Assembly (NCBI GenBank): GCA_949128115.1
Contig: OX421966.1
Span: 52,945,416 to 53,009,415, forward strand
Reading direction: 5' to 3'
Length of the DNA: 64,000 nucleotides
Source: Anaspis maculata
Taxonomy: Eukaryota > Arthropoda > Insecta > Coleoptera > Scraptiidae
The notes under the pieces were generated by a model. It did not search any database. It was not told where the DNA came from and saw only the letters and a program-made list of their open reading frames with translations. Of this stretch, positions 11,612-24,008 are shown in pieces. The first letter of the stretch is position 1, and every line of letters begins with the position of its first letter. The translations under genes were made by a program, and so were the position numbers.

Positions 11612-12325
11612 CTCAACTGCTTGACAATAGAAGTGCACCACCTGAAAATTAGGTGCGTTTTCCGATTGAGATAGCTTGGAAAATATTCGGCACATTTTGA
11701 AAATTCTGACATGCGAGGACAGAGCGTTTCTTTAGCTATCGAATGCTGGTTCAAAATTAGGTTCCAGAGAAACAGTTTGTTACATACAAGACAGGGTGTC
11801 AAAGAAGAGCGTGCAAATATTGCCAAAGTTTTACAGCGTACAAATTTTGAAAAACAGCTTCAGGTTCATCCTATCATTTGTTTTTGTTAGGTTGTATTAT
11901 TATGCCAAAAACGGTTTTTGAGTTTTGAAATTCATTAGTTTTTTCAAAAAGTTGTGCTAAATGTTCTGAAATGTGAAACACAGAAAACTTCAACTTATAA
12001 ATTTCAAAATTCAAAAACCGTTTCGGCATAATAATACAACCTATCAAAAACAGATGATAAAAAAAGGCTGGAACTTCTTTTTAAAAATTTGTACGTTATA
12101 AAACTTTGCCAATATTTGCACGCCCTTCTTTGGCACCCTGTATGTGACAAACTGTTTTACTGAAACTCAATTTTGAACCAGCATTCGACAGCTAAAGAAA
12201 CGCTCTGTTCTCACATGCCAGAATTTCCAAAATCGGTCCAATATTTTTCAAGCTATCTCAATTTGAAAACGAACCTGATTTTCAGGTGGTGCACTTTCAT
12301 TGTTAAGCAGTTTAGTTTCATTGCG
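11612..12325. mobile_element. Foldback element, ~330-bp arms
   Basis: The left arm (about 11612-11940) and right arm (about 11998-12325) are inverted copies, separated by about 55 bp. Shared landmarks include AGTGCACCACCTGAAAAT, ACAGAGCGTTTCTTTAGCT and GGTTGTATTATTATGCC. Because the arms are copies, the minus-strand frame at 11494-11826 and the plus-strand frame at 12173-12397 translate to near-identical peptides; neither is a gene. The arms differ by many substitutions and small indels, so the element is old. Confidence 0.7.
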
Positions 12326-12986
12326 GGCATTGGAAAAGAACAGGTTGTGGAGAACAATCAGAAGAGGTATATCCCGTTTACTTTTTATTTTCAGTAATAA
12401 CATAACAAGTGGTATGAATATCATCGATTATTAATCATATCACGAGTTAAATTCAACAAGACTATATAACAAATTGAAAAAATTGAATTTATCGTATACT
12501 TACATTAGACATTTTAAGGCAAATCTAATGTTCACCTATTTAGTGTCTATATGCATTACAACAAAGCAATTCAAAGATTAATCCATCGTTAAGCGTCTTG
12601 CATGAACATGATTTTCCATGTTACGAGCAGATCCCATGTAAATCCACCCAATGTGACATTTCTCTGATCTGAATGCCTGTGTCAACGTCAAAACCACAGA
12701 CGAATGCTCTATCTGTATATATTTTGTACAAGAACCCCCTTTTGGGGTAAGTAATCACGTTTTAAACTCTTTCATCAGTATCCCATTAGTATTTTTCATG
12801 TATTTTCAACAGTTCACATTCAAAAAAAGTAAACCTCAAACTGAAATCAATCTGACAGGAGGTAAACAAGCCAAAATCGGCGATGGATTCAATTGTTTTT
12901 TATCATCGCTGTGATATCCTCTTGGTACCCCGAATCCGTGCATCTCATTGGCTGAAACACAGTCTAGTTACCTATGCGTTATATAG
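12326..12986. other. No gene recognised; non-coding
   Basis: AT-rich sequence with no coding signature or named repeat. Confidence 0.4.
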
Positions 12987-13156
12987 TCAGTAGAATGACT
13001 TTTTGGAGCAAAGATAAAGTGATAAGCTGGAGCGCTGAAAGGATACGACTGATGACCGCTGATAGTTTCGCTTCAAAACTTCGCAGGTGCCATCAGCCGT
13101 AACCATAGTCCCTCAGCTTGTCACTTTATTTTTGCTCCAAAAAGTCATTTTACTGA
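12987..13156. mobile_element. 170-bp MITE
   Basis: Inverted termini of about 45 bp begin TCAGTAGAATGACTTTTTGG on the left and match the reverse complement at 13112-13156, including AGCAAARATAAAGTGA and AAGCTG. The centre is about 80 bp. No clear target-site duplication and no coding capacity. Confidence 0.65.
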
Positions 13157-13179
13157 ATTTAAAACGTGAATTTCATATA

Positions 13180-13450
13180 TTTGAGTTGCCTCAAGACGAT
13201 TAAGACTATTTTAACAGTTCGATCCGGCTGAGTAAAGACTGAGTACATAGTCACAGTTTAAAAGCTGGGTTCCCAGATGCGAATATCCGGACAGAAAATG
13301 CAATTTTACATGTAAAATTTTTCGAGGACTCTGATTGGCCAATATGAGGACTTTGACAAGCATTTTCGGTCCGAATATTCGCATCTGGGAATCCTGCTTT
13401 ACGTTGATGGAATGCGATCAGTAGTTTTTGGCTGTCATCTGAAAATCTAT
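13180..13450 (-). repeat. Dispersed repeat, copy split by a MITE
   Basis: Read on the minus strand, the sequences at about 13403-13450 and 13180-13258 match two adjacent parts of 8485-8610. Between them lies a 140-bp inverted-repeat element (13261-13400) that is absent from the other copy. Confidence 0.6.
13261..13400. mobile_element. 140-bp MITE inserted in a dispersed repeat
   Basis: The arms are about 40 bp. The left arm starts AAAGCTGGGTTCCCAGATGC and the right arm is its near-exact reverse complement, finishing at GCTTT. The core includes GCGAATATYCGGAC and GAAAATGC. The matching empty site at 8485-8610 supports insertion at this point. Confidence 0.7.
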
Positions 13451-14121
13451 TCCATGGATTAACCAAATTAGGCAGAAAGCAACATACAAAAAAAAAATTT
13501 AGTCTCTCTTGGACTTTTCCACCATTTTTCAGTCGGGCGAAAAACGGAAATCCAAAGTAAGTTGCATGGAACAAATTCTCAGCAATTTTTGTTTAAACAA
13601 GAGGTAATTGATTTTTGAACATTAGCCAGCAACTTGTGCTCCCAATTTTCCTAGCGTTTTTCAATTGAAAATGCAAAATCGAGACCGGACTCAAATAATA
13701 GAGCTTTAAGCCTCAGTGGACGATTTTCTCAATGAGATTATTTGAAAAAGACTAAGGTTTTTCCGGAAAATAAAATTCTGACAAAAATATCCCAAATTTT
13801 TGTTTAGTTACCATGAAGATGCTGCAGATTTGTTTCAATCGTTATCTAAATTCCAATTTCCGACCAGAAGGTACGTCTCAAGCAAAAATTTTCGTAGGTT
13901 CCTGATGGATACTCTCCGGGAAAGTATTTTGATATCACAACAGATTTTTTTCACAGTTCTTTGACAAGTTCTGGACCCATCTCGATCCAGTGACAGCTTC
14001 ATGTTTTCATTTCTTCAAAAACTCTATAAAAGTTCTATTCTATGAAATATTGTTTAATTATTGATCTCCCAATCCTCAGAAATTTCGTCGAATAATCATC
14101 GGAAAAAAATGACTACAAATC
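13451..14121. other. No gene recognised; non-coding
   Basis: I see no feature beyond AT-rich sequence. The minus-strand frame at 13251-13574 partly overlaps the MITE and is not a gene. Confidence 0.4.
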
Positions 14122-15140
14122 TTACGGGTCTCGGTCTACGATACTCCGTATTGTTGCTCTAAGATCTTTGAAACTACCACTCTGCGACTCATTTTTAGCG
14201 CATTTTCGTAAGAAAATGACGCTTATATGACCGGTTTGTCTGTCTGTCTGTCCGTCCGTTTGTCCGTCTGTCCGTCCGTCTGCCCGTGTAGAAATTGAGA
14301 AGTTGTACTCCTCCTCGAGGAATAAAGCTAGAGCCTTAGAACTTTTTTTTGATGAATAGCTGATGTCCCCAAGGGTGGCCAATGAGATTATTTTTTTTCA
14401 TCCATGCATAGTTATCATTACTATCAATGACAGACCTGGCACTAGAAAATGCGCTATTGAGACTCATGCACGTGAGGGCATATTCACTTGTTTTTGAATT
14501 TCGTCAGATTTCGCTCTACGTTTTGTGGAAATTTTGCTGCACGCGACCATTGGACTTACGGTCTACTGCCTTTACTGCTCTAAAATTCCTGGAAGTATCA
14601 GTCTACGCGCTTCAGATATCTACTCTTCAAAGTCTTATCTACTCCCTTACTTGAAGATCTTTAAAATTATTACCCCAAAATCTTTGTAGAAATCGCTCTA
14701 CGAAAACTCCGAGATGTCGCTCTATGAAAGTTGGGGAGGTCTCTCTATACAATCCCTCCGAGGGTATCGCCTTGCGATTTGCGAAGATATCATTCGATAA
14801 CCTCCAGAAATTTTGTTGTGAAATCTTCGGAGTTTGCGCTATAAGAGTTTTACGATCCTTGGAAATGGAGTGTCGTGCGATTCTGCAGATGTTGCTCCAC
14901 GAACCTTGGAAATGTCGATCAAGAATTCACGACAATTTGGCAACTGCAATCCGCAGAAATACTGCCAAACAAACAGAGAAGATGATGTTTTTGAGTCTTT
15001 GCAACCTCGCAGATCTACGACCTTTCAAAATATTGCTCCTGCTCCACGATCTTCGAGAACATGGCATCGTTGTACAATCCTCTAGAAGATGTAGGTACAC
15101 ACAAACTTCGATATCGCATCGCTCTACGATCAAGTAACAC
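14122..15140 (-). repeat. Decayed tandem repeat, GATCGTAGAGCGACATCTCCGA family (locus 1)
   Basis: In this orientation units look like TCGGAGATGTCGCTCTACGA with a spacing of about 23-28 bp. Examples are GAGATGTCGCTCTATGAAAG near 14711 and CTCCACGAACCTTGGAAATG near 14895. Units are heavily diverged but the words CTCTACGA, GATCTT and GGAGAT recur throughout. The frames at 14427-15137 come from this composition. The same family in the opposite orientation is at 21210-22200 and 61740-63720. A CTGT/CCGT microsatellite interrupts it at 14236-14286. Confidence 0.6.
14236..14286 (+). repeat. (TGTC/CGTC)n microsatellite
   Basis: Tetranucleotide run of TGTC and CGTC units with a few interruptions. Confidence 0.85.
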
Positions 15141-16950
15141 CACTTTGAGCCCTACGATGGTTCCAGTTAACAGGTCGTTTGATGTCGATGGTGCTTGAAC
15201 GCTCGACATAAAGAATGGAAACGGCGATGAAAAAAGTAAAATACTACGCACATTTTTCTTATAGGTGCTTATTCTTTATTCCACACCCTGTATGAGTATG
15301 TTATAAGAGTCATATAAGTCAAGAGGTATTATTAGTGGCGGCATGGGGACTTGTAGGAAGGGAAACCAATTATTAATAACTCGTGCGTGCGCGCTCTTAT
15401 CTTGTTGATTTCCGACACTTGTGTGGGGTATTTTAGGTTCGGAAGGGTGGTGCACATGTGGGCAATTGAATTGATCACGGTTAATCATATTATTTCCGGT
15501 CGTAAAGATATTGGAGCACCCATCGTATTGAATTTTATCGCGTCCTTTGTGGCGCACATGGGAAATTGTGAATATAAATCTGACACAGAGCTTTGGCTGA
15601 ATATGAATCTGATGGAAAACTTGAATTTTATTCAACTGTTGCCTCGCATTTTAAATTTCCAGCATAGCGCATTCGTTTCTCCGTTCACTGTTTTTAGCGT
15701 AACTTCTTCATGTGTACAGAAATGTTGTCATTAACGAAATAATCAGGCGGCTCGCCTCAAAGCTCGCAGTAAACCAGTCAGTGGTCCCGCGAGGTCCAGA
15801 TTCCAGCAAAATTGAATTTTCAACTGCGGCGAAACACAGCGCCATCTTATATAAAATTGCCATTATTCGCATTCCCCACCCAGCATACCCCATTTATCCT
15901 GTAATGGTATTTTATTCCACTGCGAACGTATAAGACCTGTTGAATTTACATAAATTCCAGTCTTAATAATCTCTGGAAAATAAACAAATATCGTCATGAT
16001 GCAAGCTGAAAAAGCTGGTTTCTTGGTAGGCAAGTGTACGCGGACTCAGAGTGGCTAATCTTGATGATTGAGAATACTTCTTGGAACGGAATTAATAAGT
16101 CATATTATAAATATGCACATGCTTTCATCATTTCAGGTGCCTACAAGTGTGTAACTGATGCAGAGGAATAAAAAGGGGTGAAAGAGATACTGATACTGTC
16201 ACCATTGAGTCTATTTAAGCGTGTTTCCGGCTGGTAAAGCCGGAGAAGAGTGAAGGAGTCTTAAAGCACTTGTTGTTTAAACTAATACGGGAAATTAAAC
16301 GAACGGCGTGTTTGTTCTTCCACCGACGTCAAGACGGGACATTTAATGGGCACAAATGGCCATTATTAACTCTGCTACTCTGGAGTTTCAATGCGATACA
16401 ATTTTTGAGTTCGAATAGGCACAACAGTTGGCAACACTTACATCTACACTACAGTCAAAATTGACAGTACAGTTAAGTCGTACTTCTAAGAGTCAAAAAA
16501 GCACGATAGATGAACACCTACTCCACAAATACCGCCATTTTTTATCGCGCCATTATTTATACAACTTTATAAAAATAAATGAACTTTTGTTCTAAGAGTT
16601 CAAGTTCATTTCATCACCGTGTTTTTCGATAACACCAGGGCTTTCCCATCGTATTGTAAAAAGCGAGAAGTGCAGGAAAAAGCTGGGACAAAAGCGGAAA
16701 CAGATGTGGGTTACGCACACACACATTGGCTTTTGATGATGACATATATCAAGCGGAAGTTCAAGGTTGTTATTATATTTCTCGTTGTTATTAAGTCATC
16801 ATCGATTGAAGCATTTTGAGGTTTCCGTTCTGGTGAATATGACTAAGTTCCTAAACGAATTTCGAACCAGCAAATAATCTCATTTTTTATCGCGATTCAT
16901 CTGTTCTAATAAGTTACACCACCGTTATTCATGTACTGCAGGGAACTAAC
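15141..16950. other. No gene recognised; non-coding
   Basis: An isolated ACACCCTGTAT motif near 15284 is a typical end of mariner-derived repeats, but no partner end was found. Frames at 15276-15734 and 15708-15933 overlap on opposite strands and have no domains. Confidence 0.4.
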
Positions 16951-16952
16951 TA

Positions 16953-19742
16953 GTCCTAGCGGTACGCGTAAAAATGGCTCTAATTGTGACAAAAGTGTGA
17001 AATTTGGTGTGTGGACTCCTTAAAGCATTTAAAAGGTTTTTAGAAGGGGAGCCAAGAAAAATTTTGATTTTGATTTTTTAATTTTTTGTGACGTCATTTT
17101 TTTTATTTTTTTTTTTCATTCTTGCAACTATTCAAGATTTTTTACTTTTGCTTTTGTATTATGGTGAGTAACTGCTTAATCCAAGAAACGGAGGAGAAAA
17201 TTTGCGAAAAAAATTGACTGAACTGAAATGATGGCGTTTTTTGTAAAAATCAATTTTTTCAATTTTTTTCAAAAAATACTGTGAATATGTGAAAAATTAA
17301 AAAAGGAAATTATCCCTCAAAACAAGCCCTATCAGAAGTTAGGGAAGTTTTTCTCAAAATTCCAAGCCGTTTTCGAGATATTTGGAAATATGTTATTTAT
17401 TTCTTGCGACTGTTTCTTCGTATTAGCTCCTATTTCATCAAACATATAACAGGGTTCTTTTTTCTTGAAAATATACTTCAGAATGATCAGACCGAAGATT
17501 TCTTAGAAGTTCATTGTAAATTGTAATTTTTCCAGTGGCGTAGATCATAAAAATTCAAATCGTTTCTACCCTCTCACCAAACTTTCTACACCACTCGATT
17601 ATTTGAAAAATACATGACATTTTGGCATTATGATGATCATCCAAGATCACTTAGCATGACACTTCATTTAAAAAGCACACAATTTTTCCGCTGATCAGAT
17701 CGACTGCGAAACAATGCATCTTGTATCATCTCCTCGATCATCTCCATCATGACTGTTTTAGATAAATTATAGTTGATTGTCCCCCCCCCCCCCCCAGAGT
17801 TTTTGAATAGGATGTCATAATAGGTGGCTTTTGATGATCATCTTGTCATATAAAATACAAATATTTACAAACAAATAGGTAGGTATGTTCCTATGTTCCA
17901 AACCGCAATAATTACAAAATAGATGCGATGACATGTATGCCTTCGACGCCAGTGATAGCCACTCAACCAACTTTACTGTTGATAAAGTGCAGAATTTTCA
18001 GTTTGGGGGAACAATAAACTATTATGTATCTAAAACAGTCATGATGGAGATGATCGAGGAGGTGATACAAAATGTAATGTCCGTTTTTATTACTATATTA
18101 CCTTCGTAAAATTTACCTATTAATAAATGTTACTTGATATACTTAAAAAAAAGTAATATTTAGCAGCCGATCTGATCAGTGGAAAAATTGTGTGCTCAAG
18201 ATCGTCGATCTCATCTTGTTTTCAAAAGAAGTGTCATACTAGGTGAACTTAGATGATCATGATGCCAAAATGTCATATATTTTCTAAATAATCGAGTGGT
18301 GTAGAAAGTACGGTGGGAGGGTAGAAATGGTTCGAATTTCCACGATCTACGCCACAGGAAAAATTACAATTTACAATAAACTACTAAGAAATCTCCGGTC
18401 TGATCATTCCTAAGTATATTTCTAAGAAAAAAGAACCCTGTGATGTGTTTGATGTAATAGGAGCTAATACGAAGGAACAATTGCAAGAAATAACATTTTT
18501 CCAAATATCTTGAGAACGGCTTGGAATTTGGAGACACACTTCAAAAACTTCTGATAGGGCTTTTTTTGAGGAATAGTTGCATTTTCCTATTTTTCACATA
18601 TTTACATTTCACACAAAATTGAAAAGTTTGATTTTCACAAAAAACGTCATCATTTCAGTTCAATTGATTTTTTTCACAAATTTTCTTTCCCGTTTCTTGG
18701 AATAAGCAATTACTCACCATAGTACAAAGACAAAAGTCAAAAATCTCAGATATTTTCAAAAAGAAAAAAAAAGAAAAAAAATGACGTCAAAAAAAATTGA
18801 AAAAATTAAAATCAAAATTTTTCTTGGCTCCCCTTCTGAAAACCTTTTAAATGCTTTTAGGAGTCCACACACCAAATTTCACACTTTTGTCACAATTAGA
18901 GCCATTTTTATGAAATTTTACTTATACCGCTAGGACTATAATTCAGTGATGTAAAATACCCGGTTTTTTATACATTGTTTCGCAGCCGATCTGATCAGCG
19001 GAAAAATTGAGTGCTTTTTAAATGAAGTGTCATGCTAAGTGATCTTGGATGATCATCATAATGCCAAAATGTCATGTATTTTTCAAATAATCGAGTGGTG
19101 TAGAAAGTTTGGTGAGAGGGTAGAAACGATTTGAATTTTTATGATCTACGCCACTGGAAAAATTACAATTTACAATGAACTTCTAAGAAATCTTCGGTCT
19201 GATCATTCTGAAGTATATTTTCAAGAAAAAAGAACCCTGTTATATGTTTGATGAAATAGGAGCTAATACGAAGAAACAGTCGCAAGAAATAACATATTTC
19301 CAAATATCTCGAAAACGGCTTGGAATTTTGAGAAAAACTTCCCTAACTTCTGATAGGGCTTGTTTTGAGGGATAATTTCCTTTTTTAATTTTTCACATAT
19401 TCACAGTATTTTTTGAAAAAAATTGAAAAAATTGATTTTTACAAAAAACGCCATCATTTCAGTTCAGTTAATTTTTTTCGCAAATTTTCTCCTCCGTTTC
19501 TTGGATTAAGCAGTTACTCACCATAATACAAAAGCAAAAGTGAAAAATCTTGAATAGTTGCAAGAATGAAAAAAAAAAATAAAAAAAATGACGTCACAAA
19601 AAATTAAAAAATCAAAATCAAAATTTTTCTTGGCTCCCCTTCTAAAAACCTTTTAAATGCTTTAAGGAGTCCACACACCAAATTTCACACTTTTGTCACA
19701 ATTAGAGCCATTTTTATGAAATTTTACTTATACCGCTAGGAC
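16953..19742. mobile_element. Long three-armed inverted-repeat element with TA flanks
   Basis: Arm A (16953 to about 17765) begins GTCCTAGCGGTA. Arm B (about 18020-18936) and arm C (about 18972-19742) are both inverted copies of A and both end TACCGCTAGGAC. All three outer tips abut TA (16951-16952, 18937-18938, 19743-19744). C is nearly identical to A over about 750 bp, whereas B differs from both at many sites and carries an extra segment near 18085-18165. A loop of about 250 bp with a 15-C run (17781-17795) separates A from B. No transposase was seen. A nested insertion, arm duplication with gene conversion, or an assembly artefact could explain the third arm. Confidence 0.75.
17781..17795 (+). 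repeat. Homopolymer C15
   Basis: Run of 15 cytosines at the loop of the long inverted repeat; likely length-polymorphic and error-prone. Confidence 0.9.
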
Positions 19743-19744
19743 TA

Positions 19745-21209
19745 AACATGTGTAATAATAAAACAACGCGATAATAACGTGATCCATAAAAGGCGTAAAT
19801 TTCGAGAATGCCTTTTATGTAAATTATATGACCTGCAAGCAGTAGTGCGGGGAAAGCTAAAACAAAACGGAATTGGCACCGAACCACCAGGTGGCGCAAA
19901 TTGAAAAGTTGTTGACAGATGGTTTGTAACAATGGGTGTGGGGAAGCATGGTGTACCGCGGTCATAACGACTTAATTACCACGATTTACCCTGGAAACTC
20001 GGCACCCAATAAAGATAAGAAATATGCTGTATAAATTTACTGGTTGCTAGGCGTAGGTACTTAGAGGTATACGTGACAGGTTTATTCCGAAGGCCCTGCT
20101 TTTTTCGATAGATATAGTAGTCCCTTATTTGATATATTCACCTTATATTCTACCTAGGAACCTAGGTACTAGAATATACATACTATACCTAGCCATTTTA
20201 TCATAATAAAAAAGTCACATTATTTGAACTTTATACAATATCCGACAAAAGGCGGTGAGCTTAAACTTTTATCCCAATTAAAGCTGGATAATAAATCGTC
20301 GAAATCGTGCGCAGGTAGGTACAATAAAAATGCCCCGTTAAAAATTCTTCAAGAACTCTTGGAAATTTCTCAATTAATATTCTAAATATTCGAACAGCCT
20401 GCATCTTCATTCTTATAGTCCCACACCGAAGAAACATAACGTTTATTTCAACAATCACACCTTTCACCTCTTCCGAAAACGAAGAAAAAAGCGTCCGAAA
20501 CAACGTTTTAACTCTTTCCGAGCTTTCGATGGAATTCCGATGCCCTCTTTACACTTGCCGTGTATTTTACGACACCGTGTCCCGGCTCACCGAAAAATTC
20601 AATTTGGCTCCTCTATCTCTTCGTAAAGCGAGCGATAAAATTCCAATAAATAACGCCTCTGAGGCCGTTCATTCTCCTGGCGCTCCAATTTTCTTAATTG
20701 TTTTATCCAATTCTTTTCGTTAATTTTATCACGCCCGAACTGCATTTAGATTGTTTTGACCTGTCCACACAGTAATTAATTAATTATTCATCGTCTCTGT
20801 AGCCATCGCCTCGTTAATCCAGGATGACGTAAGCGCCATTGGCCCCCATCCACCGAGCTGGAAGTAAACGGCAATGACATCATTCCCTGACTTCCTTCTT
20901 TTCATATCATCATATCTAAATTCTAAACAGCTTTGTTTGGTGTTTGGAATACAATGCAAGAGAGCGACGAATTCGTGAATTTTCAATTTGTTGAAAATGC
21001 GCCATTGAACAGCGCCCATTCAGATTGGCAGAATGATGAATCGGTATCTGTGGTGAATCTATGGATTGAATCGGTATGTATGGGCATTGGGCATAAGTCC
21101 CAATGTCCATATTACGTCATATTGTACTTACTGTTGCCAACACCGTGCCTTTTCTATCTTTACGCTATGCACATATTTCCTATTTACTCACTCATATAAT
21201 TATCATGCA
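19745..21209. other. No gene recognised; non-coding
   Basis: Several frames overlap on opposite strands near 20780-21284 without recognisable domains. No repeat or RNA gene seen. Confidence 0.4.
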
Positions 21210-22200
21210 AAAAGTAAATCTGAGAGATCTTCACGGATAGTGATGGAGCCAGGCGATATTTTCGAAGATCACAGAGCGACATAACCACAGTTCATGAAAC
21301 ATTGTGTGAGAAAATCGTTAAACGATAGTCGTGAAAATATAGTGCGAAATTTTTGAATCTCCTACAGCAACATCTTCAAGGTTTAGAGAAAGAGATCTCC
21401 ACAGATCTTACAGAGATATTCTCGAAGATCTTGGAACGACTTTTTCTAGATGAATATGTACAAGGATATTTTCCCAGAGTCGTGAAGAAGCAATAAACTT
21501 GGGCCAGTATTGTTCGAATAGGCGAGACGAATTTACATGTAATTACTATGGGCAACCGCCCCTGCGATTGGTTGCTACAACAGTAACTGCACCCGTTTTC
21601 AGATGGGAGATTCAAACGTTTCAAAAATACGGGTCCTGAGGATTTGTCAAGCAAAATTTCCGAAAAGCTTTTAACTAACATCGACTCCACGATTCGTACA
21701 TCTGCTACATCTTTAACTAAGTGACAACAGCAAGATCTCAAAGGATCGTGGAATTTCGTAGAGCGATTCCTCTCGAAGATCGTGAATCGATACGTCTGTG
21801 GTTTTGTAGAGGAGAAAATTCCGAAGATCTTGGAGTTATGTCTCCAACGGCGATACCTCCGAGGAGGCTCATGACAATTTCATTGCAGACGGTTGTTGAG
21901 TCACTATCTTCGAAGTTGGTAGGAAAAACTCCGAGGATCGTGAAGAAACATCTACTTGGATCATAGAGCGATAGTTCTGGAAATCGCAGAGTGATGCTCG
22001 GTATCACGACTACTCCGAGCTCTGCGAACCTCCCAGGATCGCAGGGCCATATTTCAAGAATTTTCAGGCAACATATCCGGCATTTGTAGAGTGAATATCA
22101 TAAGTTTGTAGATCGATATTTCCAGATGTTCTCGAGCAATAACCCCGATCAGCGAAATTTCGGAGTAAAGAAAATTTCAGATTCGAAAACTGAATATAAG
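21210..22200 (+). repeat. Decayed tandem repeat, GATCGTAGAGCGACATCTCCGA family (locus 2)
   Basis: Recurrent words are GAAGATC, AGAGCGAY, ATTTTCGAAGATC and TCTCCGA at about 23-28 bp intervals, in the opposite orientation to 14122-15140. Examples are TTTTCGAAGATCACAGAGCG near 21260 and AATTCCGAAGATCTTGGAG near 21818. A separate element (22201-23138) interrupts it, and the pattern resumes briefly at about 23145-23200 (TCGCTGAGTGATAGTTTTAA then AGATCGT). Frames at 21376-22007 are composition artefacts. Confidence 0.6.
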
Positions 22201-23138
22201 TAGGGGAGACCGGGGATGAAAGTAACATTTTTTGGTTTTTATTTTTTCCCATGCAGACTAGTAACTTTTTTCCATTCAAAGTATTTCTATGATAGACTGG
22301 ACAATCGACTTCCATGCCGACTATTCTTTTTCAATATTGAATGGAGCATTTCTGAGATTTTTTTTTCTGGATCAAGACAGCTGTTGGGGTTGGGACAACA
22401 ATACTTGGGGTAGGTTGTAACATCAACATAATTTACAATAAATCATGAATTATTGGGTATTATATTAATATAATTCAACACAAAATCTCTTATTCCCTAT
22501 TGACTTGAAAAAAATATAGAAAAACTGAAAAACACTTTGACACAGTGGGAATCTACAAAATGTCAAATGAAAACGTATCACAAAGGAATATTATTAAATT
22601 GGTAAAAGTACCGAGAGAAGGTAGGAACATTAGTTTGACAAATCATCGTCCAGATCGCTGTTGAGAAAAATTTATAAGCTTTGTGAAAACATAAGTGATC
22701 TGATACTGATCATTATATTTTGCAAGTGAAAAAGTGATTGGGGTTAGTTGTAACGATATGTTACTTTTGACCCCAAGGGTACTCAACACAATTTTAAGAC
22801 ATATCACAATAAACCGCAATTTCGACGTCAAATTGTTTTGCGTCCATCGATAGCCAACATAATCAAGATCAAAACAATGTACATACCTCCTGGTTTGCTT
22901 TCGAGAGATCGTCATAAAATCACTCAACAGACGACACAACGACTTTACTTTTAGGCGGAAAATAGTGACACTTGTTAGAACAATCCTAACCTGAATGACT
23001 GCAACACAGCAATGTGGGTAAGGAGGTGGATGTCAATGAACATCGCACACGGAATTCGAGCGACATCTTACAAAAATTCTACAAACTTTAGGCACTGTTA
23101 CAACCTACCCGTGTTAGTTCCAGCCCCTGTCTCCCCTA
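22201..23138. mobile_element. Inverted-repeat element with TAGGGGAGAC ends
   Basis: The left end is TAGGGGAGACCGGGG and the right end CCCCTGTCTCCCCTA. Subterminal and internal motifs of the form GGGGTTAGTTGTAAC recur (near 22412, 22740 and, inverted, near 23097). The element is 938 bp with no transposase. It sits within the decayed satellite, which continues on both sides. I found no obvious target-site duplication. Confidence 0.6.
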
Positions 23139-23246
23139 CAAAAAATATCGCTGAGTGATAGTTTTAAAGATCGTAAAAGGCAAATTTGAGCCCTGTGAGA
23201 CTTTGAATTCCTGACCCCTGAGTCAGTCCGGTCCTGTTTACTTCAA

Positions 23247-23424
23247 TTCGCGATTTAAATTAATTTTTTCCGGCAGAAGATGGTCGCCAAGTGCGGATAG
23301 AAATGTATAGTGACAACCGAACTGCCGATGACATCAAAGAAACAACAATGGCAACCAATTGACATCCACGCATTCCACTTTTGGCAGCCATCTTGTGGCG
23401 GGAGAAATCAATTTAAATCGCGAA
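23247..23424. mobile_element. 178-bp MITE with TTCGCGATTT ends
   Basis: The ends are TTCGCGATTTAAATTAATTT and its reverse complement, continuing through a YTCCSGCMR-like block, about 35 bp in all. The right flank is TA and the left flank AA, consistent with a decayed TA duplication. The same ends bound the element at 24009-24754. Confidence 0.65.
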
Positions 23425-24006
23425 TAGGTAGTCAGTTTTCACACAACGTGATAACTGATAAAGCAACGAACTTTGTTTGGTTCGTGATTCTGGTCCCACC
23501 CAATAGATACTTACAGCCTTATAACTTTCGCCAGGTATTGCACAGTACACCGCTAGTGCCAAGTATATGTATGTAGGTATACGTAAAAACCTACTCACTC
23601 ATATCCTGTGTACATAAACAAACACCTTTGCAGTCTTTGTATTGCAAATTTTTGCCTTATCGTTCAAGAGGCTGTTAACCGTTATCGCAAGTCATTAAAA
23701 TTTTGCTAAGCAGGTATCTTATGTATGAGGTATAAAAAGTGTCGTAAAAGTTGCGCTTTTGGAATTATTGTTACCTACAAACATCAATGTGCCAGCAAGT
23801 ACGTCTCCTGTTGACGAGTTATTTTTAGTTCAAATTAATTCCTACTACATATTATATATACACATATATATAACATATAATACAGAATTTAGCAGTTGAA
23901 ACTAATTTCCGACACCGACTGCGAAAATAATTGAATTACCTAGATGATTCAATCCAAGGATTCAAGACGCATCTTTTCAGATGGCTCAAAAATCGCATTT
24001 TATTTC
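23425..24006. other. No gene recognised; non-coding
   Basis: AT-rich, with a TA-rich run near 23850-23880. No domains or RNA gene. Confidence 0.4.
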
Positions 24007-24008
24007 TA

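Noticed and set aside
14427..15137. Cluster of overlapping frames as a possible gene
   Set aside because: They occupy all phases of a decayed tandem repeat; no phase is favoured.
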